Positions 23,901-39,153 of a stretch of 64,000 nt of DNA are shown in pieces (the stretch's first letter is position 1; each line of letters starts with the position of its first letter). Below the pieces are notes generated by a model, which was given only the letters and a program-made list of their open reading frames with translations, made no database searches and was not told the origin of the DNA. Where the stretch lies: assembly GCF_011397635.1 (NCBI RefSeq), contig NC_064761.1, positions 41,318,143-41,382,142 on the forward strand, written 5' to 3'. Origin of the DNA: Epinephelus fuscoguttatus. Taxonomy: Eukaryota; Chordata; Actinopteri; Perciformes; Serranidae. A program made the translations under genes and the position numbers.

Positions 23901-26900
23901 TAAGGGCTTAGGGCTTGAGTCAACGAGTCTGTAAGGGATCCATTTGGGATTGAGGGAGTGTCTCTCGATGGGATGTTTAAAAATAGCGGGTTTGTGCATT
24001 GAGTTCTTCTTAAGCAAGAGCAGGGTGTAGTGCTGCCTGGGCGCACAGGTACAACGCACGAGTATGACACAAAGTGACTGGCCTGCAAAGTAGGTGTTCC
24101 AGCCCTGCTACTTGGCACATTTTCGCTCTTGGGCTTCGTCCATGCGCTCTTCCCAGGGTACACTAAGTTCTACTATGATCACTTGTTTGGTGGAATCAGA
24201 AAAGATGACTGTCTTGCCAATTGTGCTTGTGTGCTGTTGTGCGTGCTTATGTGCTTTGCTTTGTGCTTTTGTGTGTTTGTGGCTTTGTGCTTCGGTCTGT
24301 CTTGTGTTTTATGTTGTACTTTTGTAAGGTACGTTCTTGATGTTTTTGGTTATATAGTTATGTCGTTGTTTTATTACTAGTGCTTTTGTCTTATTGTTTT
24401 TACTAATGTGTCTTGCTATGTGCTTTTGTCTATGTTTATATGCTTGCTCTGTGCCTATGTGCCCTTCTATGGACATGCCATCAACCTGCTTTAACTGTGC
24501 TTTTGCATATTATTTTAATGTCTTTTTCTTACATACACATATACCATCATTATGTGCCCCCCCCAGCTCTATAATTTTTACTCATCCTCGTTGATCTGAC
24601 TCATTGTGAATATAAAAATATTTATTAGAGCAGCTTTAATGTGAAGAGCCATGACATATGCACACGGCTAAAAACTTGTGCTGTGTTTGAGTTCTCACCA
24701 GGAAGCATGAAAAATAGATTTAAGACATGTAACGCTTGACAAGCAGCCAGTTTTTTAATAGAGTGTGTGCTTCCAAGCTTTCAGCATCAGTTTTTAGCCC
24801 TGTTTTCTTCACTTATCCAGGAGGTAATTGAAGTAAATTAGAGCCAAGCCTGTCTGAGCAGAGTGATGCGTTATTTAAGTGTTGGACTGTTTTGGAAGGG
24901 AACACTGTATTAGTCAAAGGCAGTTTGATTCATCGAAATTCTACGCAGCAGATCAGTTTCACCAAGAATCCAATGCACTATTTCACACTGATTTATCTCT
25001 CTAACAGGGTCACACTGGCACGCTCGACTGCCGTCATCTTATAAATGAGTATGAACTTTGACATGAGTCATGGATCTCATCTGGAGAGGCGCTGATACGA
25101 CTCAGCACCTGCTGGTAATGAGTATGACAGAACTACTTCGAGTCACCGCTGAGCTCTGGTTACAGGAAACTTTTTTGTTTTGTCATAAACCTTTCACTGG
25201 CCTCCATTCAACATTACGGGGAGACAAAAAGTGTGTGGACAACTGCACATTTCAGTGTGATGTGGGTGTGTGTGGGTGAATCATAGAGCCATCTGACACC
25301 ACAAGTCAGTAACAAGTGCCTCTTTGATATGTGAAATGGAAAGATTCATAATTGTGTGAAATTACTATCATGAAACATTTCTCTGGAGAGGCATAAAGTG
25401 GAAATTTACACATTATGTAAATTCAAGTGTTGTGGGTTATGGTAGTGAGGTCAAGTCCCCACATGTAAAAGCGTAGAGAGTCAATGTCTGTGTAGATATA
25501 TTTTCCTTGAGGACACTCACCTAAATTAATGTTTGGTTCTGCCCTCAGGATGAGCAATTTCAGAGTTTTCGCATTGTGATTCCTACTTAATTAGAGATCA
25601 CAGTGATGGTACGACAATATAATCAACACTTACAGGTTTAAAGCAATTAATGAAATAAGCTGTTGAAAATATAACATACTTGATGATTGCACAGCATTAA
25701 ATGTTACAGTCACAGGACTCTTAAGCACACTGCTTTGATCTCTAATAGGGTTTTCGTGATGTAGTGATGAAGGAACACTTCCTCACACTCTCATGGGGCT
25801 GGAACAATTGCTTAACAACTTCGTCAAGCAGAAAATGAATTGGCAACAATTTTGGGTTTTTTTTTCAAAGTCATTTTTCAAACACATTTGCTAAACGCAG
25901 CTTCTCAAATGTAAGACTGTGCAGCGTTTCTCTGCTTTGTGACTGTAAACTGAATGTATTTGTGTTGTAGATTAGTGGTAAAAGACAAGCCAAGGCCAAA
26001 GAGAGGCGCCTTCTTGTGCAGGAGGAAGTTTGAGCAGTAAGCAGGATGGTGGGTCTGAAACAGCAGGGAGCATGGACGAAGTGGGGAATCTGCAGAGCAG
26101 CGGCTGGTCACATGGGATAACATCCTGTGGGCAGACTACCTCCGAGTCCGATTTCTGAGCCAGACTGTGTACGATGGCCTACAAAGTCAAATCTCCACGT
26201 CTGTGGCATGAGCAAAACACCATCTTGTGCTCTGCTATGGAAGAGGGTCCCTTGAACGTCTCCTAAGTTGCTGCCCAAACGCCCTAGCAGAATTCCGCTA
26301 CTGCCAATCAAGCGTTGAAAGCAGCAGCAAACACCATCGCCCAAAGACAATCATCATCTTTGTTAAGGCTGCAGAGAAAAACATCCCACAACCATGATCA
26401 GCCTTCTCACCTCGGGAGTCGACTGGCAATTAAGAGTTGATCTTGGCAAGCAGCTGCAGTTTCCACTATCACCTCAGAAATCCTTCATCCAGACATGGTC
26501 ATCTTTCCTAATTCCACCAAACAAGTGATCATGGTAGAACTCACTGTATCCCTGTAAGAGCGCATGGACGGAGCCCTAGAGCAAAAATGTGCCAAGTACC
26601 AGGAGCACTAGGTGGCTCTGGCTGAAGAGGGAGGCCCCGTGGTCAACTGCTGTAGGGACTATTCGCCCCGGCTGGGTCGCCTGGGCGAGAGTGTCTGATG
26701 TTTGAAAAGACTCGCAACACCCGATGACCCCAGGATACATCATGGACGATGCAGCCCAGCACATCCACAGGAAGTAGTCTATCAGTAAAGTCAGCAGGCG
26801 ATTTGTTAATTTTCATGATTCAGTGCCATTTCACTTAAGTTCTACAGTTTATGATTTAATGTGACAAATACAATGATTGGTTGATATAAAACATTTTATT

Positions 26901-29900
26901 TTCTGTGCACTCGGTTTGGATTTGATTGCGTATGTTTGCTCCATGCTTTGTCTCGCAGTGGTGTCTCACATAGCCACTTTTAACAATCTCCATGGTCTCT
27001 GAACATGTCAGACTTACTGGTTTTGAGCTGCTCATGTGAGGAATAAACATGTAAGTCTGTCTATTCTTGATTAAAAAACATTATAGTTGAATTTTTTAAG
27101 TCGCAGTTTGATTGATGTCTGCTTCCATGTTTTCACGAGTTGAAATAATCCACCCGACAGTTGTGGCATATCAAAATGCTGATTAATCAGCATCATTATG
27201 GCACAGATGTGCCTTGGGATGGTCACACTTAAAGCCTGCTCTCAAATGAGCAGTTTGATCAAACACAAACAGCACAAAGCTACAGATGTCCAGTTCTGAG
27301 GAAGCATGCCATCATCATGCAGACTGCAGGAACATTGCCTGGGAACTGACTGTTCATTTCACTACCATAAGCCAATTTTCTAAGAATCTGGCAGTACATC
27401 TAAGCAGCCTCACAACCACAGACCTCGTACACCAGTTCAGAACCTCCACATCCAGCATCTTCACCTGCACGATCATCAAAACCAAACTCCCTGACACAGG
27501 ATGCAACAGTTGGTTTGCACAACCAAAGAATTTGTAAATGAACTGTCTCAGAAGTTCATCTGCATGCTCACTGCCCTCACCAGGGCCTTGACCAGAGGCA
27601 AAAATATAGACAGTGCTGGATTGCCACCTGGAAATACACACGTGTTATAAGACGAACTCATGGTTTTCTGTTTTTGCAAAACAGTCTCAGTCTATAACAA
27701 AATGATCTGCTTATTCTACATGAACTAAAAAAACCAACAATTCAACTACAAAAACAATTTAGTTAACAAATAATAATTTCCTATTTTCTATTGTAGTTGA
27801 CAGTGTTGTGCTAGTTACTGAAAACTAGTTACCGTTACTTGATTAAAAAGTAACTCAGTAAAAACATGACCTTGACGCATGCGCACTAGTGTCATCTATA
27901 CTCTGAATACGTCCTGGCTGTAGTTTTTCCAAGCCACAAAGAAAACAACGTTTATTGATGTTTTGTCCTGCAGCCCAAAACATTTCCTAACTGTACTGGC
28001 TTGTAGCTACATCGCCTAAGCGACAGCAGATGGAGTTTAACCAAGGGACTGTTAGACTACAACTTGACAAAACAACTGAACGGTATAGGAAACATGCAAT
28101 CGTCTTCTACAGTGGAGTCACTCGCTGTCAGGCAGCTAAACGTTTTACAACTACGGTACTTGGATACAAATATGGAAAATGAGCTAAAGAGAACATTTGA
28201 AGAGCTACATGATGATGTTGAGTCTGTCGCCCACCGCAGACATTGTCTGTCCACAACAAAAGCTTCCTCGGGATAACAAAGGATATCACGTCACTGGATA
28301 TAACGAGGCCAGCAGGTCGACAGTGACTTCAGAGATGGTGAGAGACATGTGTCATTAAGATGCTCTGGTAAGAATTGTTCATATACCTCTATCTGACTTG
28401 ACTATCTTTTATTGTTTAGGGCTAAAATGTTTTAGTGAAAGGGAACCTCAGTTTGTGAAGGAATGCTGCATGCTGCGCGCCGTTTTAAAACCTGGCAAAA
28501 ATAACGGAGTAACGCACCGTTTGGTAACGGTTACCGAGTTACTGAATTTAAAAACTAACGCGTTAGAGTATTAGTTACTGCCAAAACTAACGGCGTTACT
28601 GTAACACGTTACTAATAATGCGTTACTGCCCAATACTGCATACAGATATGTAATGATGATTTCTGGGGAATATGTGTGTTTATGTTTTCCAATATTAACT
28701 CTGTTTAATCGTGTGATGAGACAATACGATTTACAGCAGCTAGTTTAGGTGCAAAATCTCTCAAGACTGACGAGCATTCACAACTGCAAGCGCATATAAC
28801 ATAAAGCAACATTAAGACACACTGTTGGTGAAATACATGCCTAAAACTGTATGTGCGTGTGTGTGCTACTTGTAACTGTGCACTAGAGCCCGTCATAACA
28901 GTGTGCACTCAGGCCTACTACTACTACAACTACTTTACGCCACTGGTCTTGACGAACTACAGTTCGTTGTCGTAACAGCTCTCCTTCAATGGCATCTGAC
29001 GCAAGAAAAATGTGTCTTCACAGATGAATGCCATTTAACAAAAAAAACTGCATTTCTGTACCTTTAGTCATGTGAAATAATGAAATAATACATGTAAAAA
29101 TACATAGCTCAGAGTGCTTAATAAATATCTTTTTTTTTTTAAAGAAGAAAAATTTAAGAGTGGCCTTTTACTGTGAAGAAAATCTAAGAGTGATAAGCCT
29201 TTTGTGAACACGGAAAAAGTCAGAGTTATTCTATTTAAACTTGTGAAAATGGGAGTAAAAAGCAAAGTGTTTGTGTTATATTTTAGTTCAGTGTAGGAGG
29301 GCACAGCTTTACTCCTGTTCATTTCCATTCACTCACATTTTCTTTCATCTTAGAGACTCAACAACGTGAGAATTAATTGGAACAAGTAATTGCAGGCTTA
29401 ATCAATAATGAAAATAATTGTCAGTTGCAGCCCTAAAACCAAATGTCCTAAACATCAATGATGTCACATGTTTTTGTTTTTAATTAAAATGTTGCCTAAA
29501 CCACATTTCCCTTCACCACCTTTATTAAGGCCACAAAATGATCCCATGTGAACTGATGCAGAAGCCATTCAGTCTCTGGTAGTGTAATAGTGACACACTA
29601 AATATTGATGGTGTAGAAACCTGCTCCTTTTCAAGTCACCTGACATGATTAACCTTTTTGAGGGCTGTAAAATTATCATATGTTTTGTAAAATGTTCAGT
29701 TAGCATGAATACACATAGTCTGTGTTTTCCGTACATGATTGTGACCACCCTGATCTATTTTATACTATATGTAGTTTAATATCACATACATTCCCATCTG
29801 CTCCAAAACAGCCACCATCGTCCCTGTACTCAAAATATCTGCAGTGTCTACACAGCTATCGCCCTGTGGCATTTTCCCATTCTGATGTGAAGTGTTTTGA

Positions 29901-32900
29901 GAAACTGTTTCTCCAACAGATCAAAGACATCATCCCAGCCAGCCTGGACCATCACCAGTTTGCATAAACAGATCCACAGAGGATGCCATCTCCACTGCCC
30001 TCCACTCAACCTTCACACATTTTGAAAAAACAACACCTACATCAGAATGTTGCTTGTTGATTTCACCTCAGCATTCAACACAATCACCGCCGTGAAACTG
30101 ATTGGCAGGCTCAGCACTCTCTGCCACCCTCTGCCAGTGGATGTTGGACTTCCTCACAAACAGACCCCAGTCAGTTCGGATTGGAGGTCACACCTCCTCC
30201 ACTCTAGTGTTGAACATCGGAGCCCCACAGGGCTATGTGCTCAGCCCCCTCCTGTTTACGCTGCACACCCATGACTGCAATCACCAACAGGGTGAGAACT
30301 CTGTTGAGAAGTTTGCAGAGACACACCCCTGTCTACATCAGTGGACCTGGGGTGGAGCAGCTGAACAGTGTTTGGTTCCTGGGAATCGGAATCACAGAGA
30401 AACTGACACGATCATTACGCATATCCATCAAGTGGCAACCTCCAGGTCAAGAAACGTAAAGGCGACACTGAGATGCAAAAAAACGCAGTTGATTAAATTA
30501 CCACTTGAGGCTGGCTTCAAGAGTGAGTCAGTCCTCACACACACCCATGTTCAACTTTACAGCAGAAATAACATGTTTACAGCACGGTACAAAAAGCAGT
30601 TTTGATTTCTATAGCAGGGGGAACTGTGCAGGGGGTGAATTGTTATTAAGGCTTAAAGTTATACATAATTAAGGGCGTGGCTGCTTTGATTGACGGAGGT
30701 GCTATCAGTTGACATGTCACAATCACAGCAACATATCTAACATGAATAAGCCACATAACCATGATTCAACCAGATTCACATATAAGATTATCTGTTGCTA
30801 TTTCAGTGTGTTTTCAGTCCATGAAAGTTCATTGTAGTATTTTGGTCACCTAAAAAAAGTCTTGTTCAGTGTTTGGTGGTACTAAAGGACCCTCTAAGGA
30901 GTCGGATGTTCTTTTTTTTCAAGTAAAAACATTTTGTTTGAATGGTTTTAAGCCGTTTTTTTTTTTCGGTAACAAAAAATTATCATTAGCATTATCACAG
31001 TTAACCATTGGCTGTAAATGCACTGTGCTAACCAATCTGAAAGCTAGGTTTCGCCTGAGCCACACTGCCTGCATGAGCAGCACTTGTAGGCTACCTCACT
31101 GAACTGCACCAGTCCGTACGCCTTTGGTGTTCACACAGACAGCGTTGCTGCTGCTGTGAGTACTGTATTTCTACACTTAGAAGCCGGTACTCCACAAATT
31201 CATGGAGTTGTGCAAGCCACTGCATTGTCAACAACACAGTCTTGCAAATATTTAACAATTCAAGCCTTCTGTTAACAAATGAAGGGTTTATTACCAAAGA
31301 AATGTTGACAGAAGGCTTTAATTTTGAAACAGAAACAGGAAGTGCTGAGTGAAAAATAAATATTTATATTTCTTCACATCAGTAACAGATACCTCACATA
31401 TTTAAACTGGAGTGAAAGGTGGTATAATGTCACTATGATCATCAAAAGACCACTTTCAATGTCTATTTTTTGGGTTTAGGGTTAAAATTGCATGAGTGAA
31501 GCGGAAAAAATAGACGAGACTCCTATTCTCTAGATCAGTAGTTCCCGACTGATGGGTCGTGGTCCAAAAGTGGGTTGCAGGTGATTCGCAAACATGTGAA
31601 GTTTGTAAAAAAAACACAGTTTTTTAAGTGCAGTGAATTTCCAGCACAGAGTTTTATTTTGAAGTGCCATTTCTTGCTGTACAGTGAGTGACTAATGGAC
31701 AGCTACTAAAGAGAGACAGCAAACTAGCCCTACGACATGGCCAAATGCAAGTGTGACGCTGAGGGCCGAATTCAAAGAATGAACTGCGGCCGCTGATAGC
31801 ATCTTGAATTGCACTTCACTTGCACCCGCAGTTTGCTCCGTCTTAACGTCCTGTTCACAAAGGATATTGCACTAATGATATACCAGCGCAAACACGCCCA
31901 CAAAGTTTGGCAGCTGAGTGCAGTTTGCCCCTGATTTGCCCCTGATTGCAATTAGCCACATGGCAAAGTATAAATGCTGGCTTTGCGCCAAGAACACCGT
32001 GGCAGAACAATGGCAGACTTTGTTTGGCTGAATACTGAATACTGTATCCCCTCATGTAGTGATGTCTGCTGGTGAGTCAGTCTAACAGTGTCGGATGGGT
32101 TGAGGCTGTGGATTTGACCAAGTTTGACCACTTTATCACTAATCCCTCTCACTTGTAGCTGTTTTTTCGCTATCTTTTGAATTTAATATGAATTATGGAA
32201 CCGGTTTTGTTCACGTTTGTTTCCCCCGTTTCGTAAAATAAATTACTGTTGCTTTTGAAGCGAGTGACAGAAGTGCGTTTTGAGAACGACCGCAGACTGT
32301 CACCTGTTCAACGCATCAGTATCTTCGGATGCCATTAAAGTAATAATGATTATAATAATAATGTCAAAACATTATTTACAGACTGATTTAACAGACGATC
32401 ACTGCTGCCACGATCACTGGAAAGTCTGGGCGAGAGGCTTCCACAGAGGAGTGCCCAGTTTGCACCAGCTTTCTAAAGACGTTATTTACTTCATTCAAAC
32501 TGAGTGTGGCTATTAGCGCTGGTGTTAGTGAATTAGACGTTGTTTATCAGTGAGGCTCATTTGCATAGAAAGGGGCAATTTTTGCGCCAAATATATGCAT
32601 ATTACCTCATTTAAATACGTGCAAATAACACCGGAGCACCGAGACGCAATCTGCTTGGCAGCGCAGTTAGTTCACCCTCTGTGCCTGCTTTGTGAATTAG
32701 ACGGTATCTGTTTGCTTGATTTTTACCGGTTTAGCGGCCGCAAAAGCCACGCAATCCTTTTGTGAATTCGGCCCTGAGTGTACTAAACTGTGTGGACCTT
32801 GAACTAGTGATTAAGGAAAAATCTGGACCCTTTGGTTGGACCAGTTGGGAACCCCTGATCAAGATGCTGTGCAGCTGAGCAGCGGAATCATGGTCATTTC

Positions 32901-34510
32901 TGGCTCCAAAAATCGAAGATGGTGACACCAGATTTGAGGCTTCAAAACAGGATCCCACAAACCAACATGTGACATCATGGTGGCTACATCCATTATATTT
33001 ATTATATTCTATTATATCAGTCCTGGTGAATAAAGCTCATAAGCAGCTGCAGTTTGAGGAAACTTGCGAAGGCAAAATCCCCTCGTACCAAGTTCTTGTC
33101 AACTTTACAGAGTAGCAATAGTACGCATCCTGACTGGAGACAGATACAGATTATCATGGTTTGTGCTCAGCCCAGGACAGAAGGGCTCTGCAGCAGGTGA
33201 TTAAAACCCACTGGCACCCATCTACCAAGCATCAGTGATACCAATGAGGCAAGCTGCCTGTTCTGAGCCCAAAGGAGACTATAAGACAATACCCACCCCA
33301 GCAACCGCCTGCTCACCCTGCTGCCGCCTGGCAAACGATACAGAAGTAGCCGCTGTCATACACAGAGGCTTCTTTCCTTAGGCTGTAGGACTCCTCAACT
33401 CCTCCTCCATGAATAATTGTTTGTTTCTTTGTTTTGTGAAGCTTAAAGAAACAACAACTTTCATTTTATTTTGTAACCCTGTGTTGTGGATGACAATAAA
33501 TGAACCTTGGACCTTAATATACTGTGTGTTTGTTATTGAGGAACATGTCTTGATAAGCCTTTGACAGATGAGGTACTAAACTAAGAAACCCAAGAGATTT
33601 AAATATAATGTTAGAGTCTGTGGAAAGCTCCTTACTCATGACAATCTCAGTTTAAAAGCCTCAGCAGATGCCAAAGTGTGCAGACTGTGAAAATGAACAA
33701 GGCAGCTAACAACAGACGCCAATTAAGCACACGGAAGCCAAAAAGAAAGTTGGAAGCAGCCAGCAAATTTTACACTGTTTATGTCATCAATTCTGGGCAA
33801 AAGCTTTGTGTGTTCATTCATCAGTTCCTTTGGCAACATTTTCCCTTTTGACAAATGAAGCATGCAGTTTAGTTTGCAGCTGAAAGAGTGATGTGTTGGG
33901 TTGAGGTCAGTGTTTTGTTAATGCAATGATAACCTGCAGTAAATGGAGCATTCTCCCCCCTGCGGCCGTCTCGCCGTCGTCTTCGCAGTCCTGCAGAAAG
34001 CTGTGCTTGTCCTCGCAGTAAATCCTACAACAGACAGAATCCCAGCAGCTTGGCATTAGGCTGGAGAGCATTGAGACATTTCGCTTGGAGAATGACACCG
34101 TGACACCGGCAGCCTCTTCGCCAACGAAGTTTTTTTTTTTTTTTTTTTTTAAAGTGGTTTTAAATGTCAACAGTAATGACCACCCAGGCAGTGCATGAGC
34201 AGCTCGACATCGACCTCATTAAACCGTGCTGACAAAAAGTACGCACACATGCAGGCGTGAGAAAAACAAACACACAGAGAGACATATACACACATCTAGA
34301 CACATAATACACTATGCTGTCAGGAAGCCTTCATTTTCTCTGGTGCTTTTTTTGACCTTTAATGCAGTGATGTGCCCTTAAGAGAAGAAAGACAGGCCTT
34401 GACTCTACATATCTCATGTTCTTCTCCACTAATGAGACACACTGTAACAGTAACCTCAGAGTGTTGCATGATTTGCATAATAGCACCATGACAGATGTGA
34501 GGTCACCTAT

Positions 34511-34543
<33 letters not shown>

Positions 34544-37500
34544 TATTGTATTGTATTGTGACATCACTGACCTGTATGCATAAATGTTATGAGTGGCACT
34601 CGCAATCTTCTTGTTCTCACACAGCTTCTCCAGGACCATTTTAACCTGCAGCGCACGACAGGTGAAACAAAGAACATCATGTCATATTCCTCACTTTACT
34701 CTCAAATGCTTTTACGTAAACTCTGCTGTAAAAGGAAACTGCTGACACAAGGATTTTATTCTGCGCTCTATTTTAGCACAGTGTTTCATGCTGAAACCTG
34801 TGGATATACAGTGGCATGCAAAAGTTGGTCAAAATTTCTTTTACTGTGAACAGTTAAGTGAGTAGGAGATGAACTGATCTCCAAAAGGCATGCAGCTAAA
34901 GATTAAACATGCTTTTCGACATTATCAGCAAGATTACTGTATTATTTTTTTATTCGTACAATTTTAGAGTAAAACAAAAAAAAGAAAGGAGCACCATGCA
35001 AAAGTTTGGGCACCCCAAGACATCTGAGCTCTCAGACAACTTTTACCAGGGTCTCAGACCTCAATTAGCCTCTCAGGGCTCTGGCTTGTTCACAGTCATC
35101 GTTAGGAAAGGCCAGGTGATGCAAATTTCAAAGTTTTATAAACACTCTGACTCCTGAAACCTTGTCCCAACAATCAACAGCCATGGGCTCCTCTAAACAG
35201 CTGCCTAACATCTGAACGCTAAAATAACTGATGTCCACACAGCAGGAGAAGACTGTAAGAGGATAGCAAAGTGTTTTCAGGGAGCTGTTTCCTCAGTTCG
35301 TCATGCCATTAAGAAATGGCAGTTAGCAGGAACTGTGGAGGTCAAGTTGAGGTCTGGACAACCAAGAACACTTTCCAAGAGACCTACTTGTAGGATTGCT
35401 AAAAAGGCAAATCAAACCTCCCAGTTGACCGCAAAAGACCTGCAGGAAGATTTCAACTGTTTTACTGTGCAGCCACTCCTGTACAAATATGACCTTCATG
35501 GAAGAGTCATCAGAAGAAAATCTGTGTCCTCACCACAAAATCCAATCACAGAAGTTTGCGAAGGAACATCTAAATAAGCCTGATGCTTTTTGGAAACAAG
35601 TCCTGTAGACTGATGAAGCTAAAATAGAACTTCTGGGACACGATAAATAAAAGTATGTTTGAAGAAAAAAGGGCGCAGAATTTCATGAAAAGGACACCTG
35701 TGCAACTGTAAGACAGGGGGGTAGATCGATCATACTTTGGGCTTGTGGTGCAGACAGTAGCACCACAAGCATTTTTACAGGTAGATGGAAAAAGGACGCA
35801 TTAAATTCCAGCAAATTCTGGAAGCAAACGTCACACCATCTGTAAAAACGCTGAAGATGAAGAGAGGGTGGCTTCTACAACAGGACAATGATCGTAAACA
35901 TATCTTGAACTCCACAATGGACTACCTCACGAGATGTTGGCAGCCTTTGAGTCCCGTAGGATTGGAACATTTTTTTACCCCATAAAACGCAGCCGCGGTG
36001 GACCGCAGCAGCCTGCCCTCACAGCCGCAGGTGGCAGTGGCACAGGGTGGAACGTCAGACTGGGTCAATCTAATATTTTGCATATTAAGGGGGGATACCA
36101 GCGGTTAGCAAGCACTGCCTACATAGCCCTATCATCCCAGACGGGTCGGGCCGGCCCGACAAACCCGACCAGACCCGCGGGTTCGGGCCAAAAAACTATG
36201 CAAATGACTCGGGCCGGGTCGGGCCTCGGGCTTCCTTTTTTTCAGGCAGACAATCAGGCTAATGCTGGTGTGTCGGCTGCGTCGGGTCTGGGCTTAAAAA
36301 CCCGCAGGGTTGGGGTGTAATTTTCAGGCCCATTGAGAACTCTAGTTTGTGTTTTTGGATGTGTTCAGGGCACACAGAACATTAAAGGTAGCCTACCAGC
36401 AATGTTACACCATACGTGCATAAAGCATTAATCTGCTTTATCAACTAAAAATAAAATCCATACTGGCTGACCAGAAAAACGCACAAATTTCTTTATTGCA
36501 AAAGAAAACATAGCCTATTTCAGGAGAGAGTCTGTGTTCACAGTTAAAAAGATAATATTGGAGTTGAAGCAGAGGGACAGGATAATGCCAGTCATAGGAG
36601 TGAGGAAGAGGAAGAGACAGATGAGGAAGGACAGGAGGAGGAGGAGGAGGAGGAGGAGATAGAAGAGGAGGTGGAGGAGAAGAAGGAGGAAGAGGAGGAG
36701 GAACCACCAAATAAACAGAGCCAGGTACAGGTGCAGTGTGCAGGACTGGGTTGGCAATAGGTCTTTGCATAGAATTATATTATATTCAATACACTCTACT
36801 GACTGACTAATCTGTGTGTGTTGTGTTTAATATCATTAGATTGTTTTTATACTGCAAATAAAGTATTCGTGTTAAAATTACGGTTCCACTTGCGTCCGTC
36901 GTGCGATCGGAAAAAAGGCTTCTCCAAATCAAGCTCCCGGGCTAAATTTCAACCCCAGCCCGCCCCTGGCAGCTGGTCTGAGGATCTGAGAGGTCTGGGG
37001 TTGAGGGGGCATGGGAGCTCAGAGGTGGACCGGGGTGCCAGGCCATGTAGGGATTTGAAGACAAACAACAGGATTTTGAATTCTGTTCTGAACTTGACCG
37101 GAAGCCAGTGCAGAGATGCCAGGATGGGTGTAATGCTTTCTCTCTTTTTTGTGCCGGTTATTAGTCTGGCAGCGGCATTCTGCACCAGCTGCAGACGGGA
37201 CAGAGAAGACTGGTTGATGCCAAAATAAAGTGAGTTGCAATAATCGAGGCGAGAAGAAACTAGGGCATTAGTGACAGTTTTCAGATCGGTAAGTGAGAGG
37301 AATGGTTTGACTTTGGTGATATTTCTGAGATGGAAAAAAACCAAAATGATCCATGTTATTCACCTCACCAGCCAGTGGTTTTGGTGTTTAGGCTGATGTG
37401 TTTTTTTCAGCACTCTGTCCACAATTTTCATAGCTTCCTCTTGTGCATGTTTTCTGGCACTTGGTCACTACCTTTTCATTAAGTCCCAACCTCACCTGAG

Positions 37501-39038
37501 TGCTGAACGTCCCGACCATCCCGAAGAAGAAAATAAGAAAATACAGGCAGATGGCAGAGTCTCTGCAGATAAATAAGCTGCCATACACTTCATGAGTGAG
37601 AGGGATTACTGTTGTTGAGTCTATACATAGTTTTTTTTTCAGGAAAATCATGCATGGTACACCTGTGAGAAAAAGGTACTGGCTTCAAAACCAAGTCAGT
37701 TTGAGAGTGATGCTGTTTCTGTGCAGATGAAAAGAAGTCAACATGCTGTCTGACGCTGCTGACTAATGCAGAAAAACAAACTTAGTCACCTGTTTGTGAT
37801 GGAAAACCCCATTAGAATGTCTAAAAATATATTTCGAGAGTAAACTACAATCTGGCAGATTTTAGGGAGGCCTATCTCTGTAAGGGCTTCAATAATCTTA
37901 TTATTTTATTATGAGTGAAAACTCGTTCTATAACTTGAATAATAAATACAAGTATAAGCAATAATAAGTGCGGTATGTTGACTTTACAGTGTGTACACCA
38001 TGACAATGTTTCTGTATTTGTGTATTTGTATTTTCTTGTGTTCCTGATCAATCCTTGAGGATTTGTGAAGCCAATGTGTCAAAGTAACACGCTGCATACG
38101 AGGTCAGCTTACCTGCAGACAAGTAATAAATCACTTACAAGTAAAACACTGCTTCAGAATTAAAAAGATTGACCCTCTGAAGAGCACACTGAACCTCTCT
38201 GTGGCCCGTCCGGTATGTGCGGCCATGAAAAGAATGCTAATGTAAAGTTATACACATAATTTTTACAAAACACAAAGTTGAGTAAAGTATTTCCCTCGGC
38301 TAGGGACTTAACTTTCACTTCAGTTTTATGGAGCTCCAGAGTTGTTAAATTTGAAATAAATTAATAGGATATCATGAAACACATACTGACATGAATACAT
38401 TTTGTGGAAAATATAAATAACTCAATAAAATATCAGTTAATTTTCAGGCAGAATGAACACATCTCCAACCATGTTGGTTTCCCCTGATTCTTTTTCTTTT
38501 ATTTCTTCTTTTCTATCACTGTTTTTGTAACTTTGCATTTCATGTGTTTATTATCATCATTATTATTATTATCATGTGGAGTTATGTTTTTTAGTTTGTG
38601 TGCTGAGCCGTGTGTTTTTGTATCTTATTCATGCTACTGCAGCTAACCAATTTCCTCTCCTGGACAAATTAAGGCCTTGAACTTGAACTTTAAAATTAGG
38701 GCTGTAAAAATAATGCGCTAAGTTGAATTAAATCACACAAAAAAAATTAATGAATAAATAACATGTTTAAAAAAAATAATAACGGATTAACTGTGTTCAG
38801 TGACTGACCTTGTGTGCTGTTGAAGGCCACAGTGGCTGTGCATTTGAATTTGAATTTTATTAGCACACACGATTTTATATTTTTTTGATTGATTGATTTG
38901 AGTGTCATGCACGTTCAAGTGCCCAGCCCACATGGGCTTACAAGACACTACACAGTATATGTACAAACATATGTATATAAAAAAAAAACATGGCAGGGAT
39001 TGTGCAGGAGAGGTAAGAAACCCTCCCCTGTAGAATTT

Positions 39039-39095
<57 letters not shown>

Positions 39096-39109
39096 AAATA
39101 TTATGTAAA

Positions 39110-39153
<44 letters not shown>

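Larger units (their letters stand above)
30437..33005. repeat. Dispersed repeat (CCACTTGAGGCTGGCT ... GGTGGCTACATCCATT) split by nested elements
   Basis: The beginning (ACCACTTGAGGCTGGCTTC, TTATTAAGGCTTAAAGTTAT) and the end (GATGGTGACACCAGATTTGA, GGTGGCTACATCCATTATAT) belong to one repeat, seen uninterrupted at 56940-57235. Here the two halves are about 2 kb apart because a hAT-like element (31536-32856) inserted between them. Confidence 0.65.

Noticed and set aside
36441-36770. Proline-rich open frame on the minus strand
   Set aside because: Purine-rich triplet tract read on the opposite strand; composition artefact.
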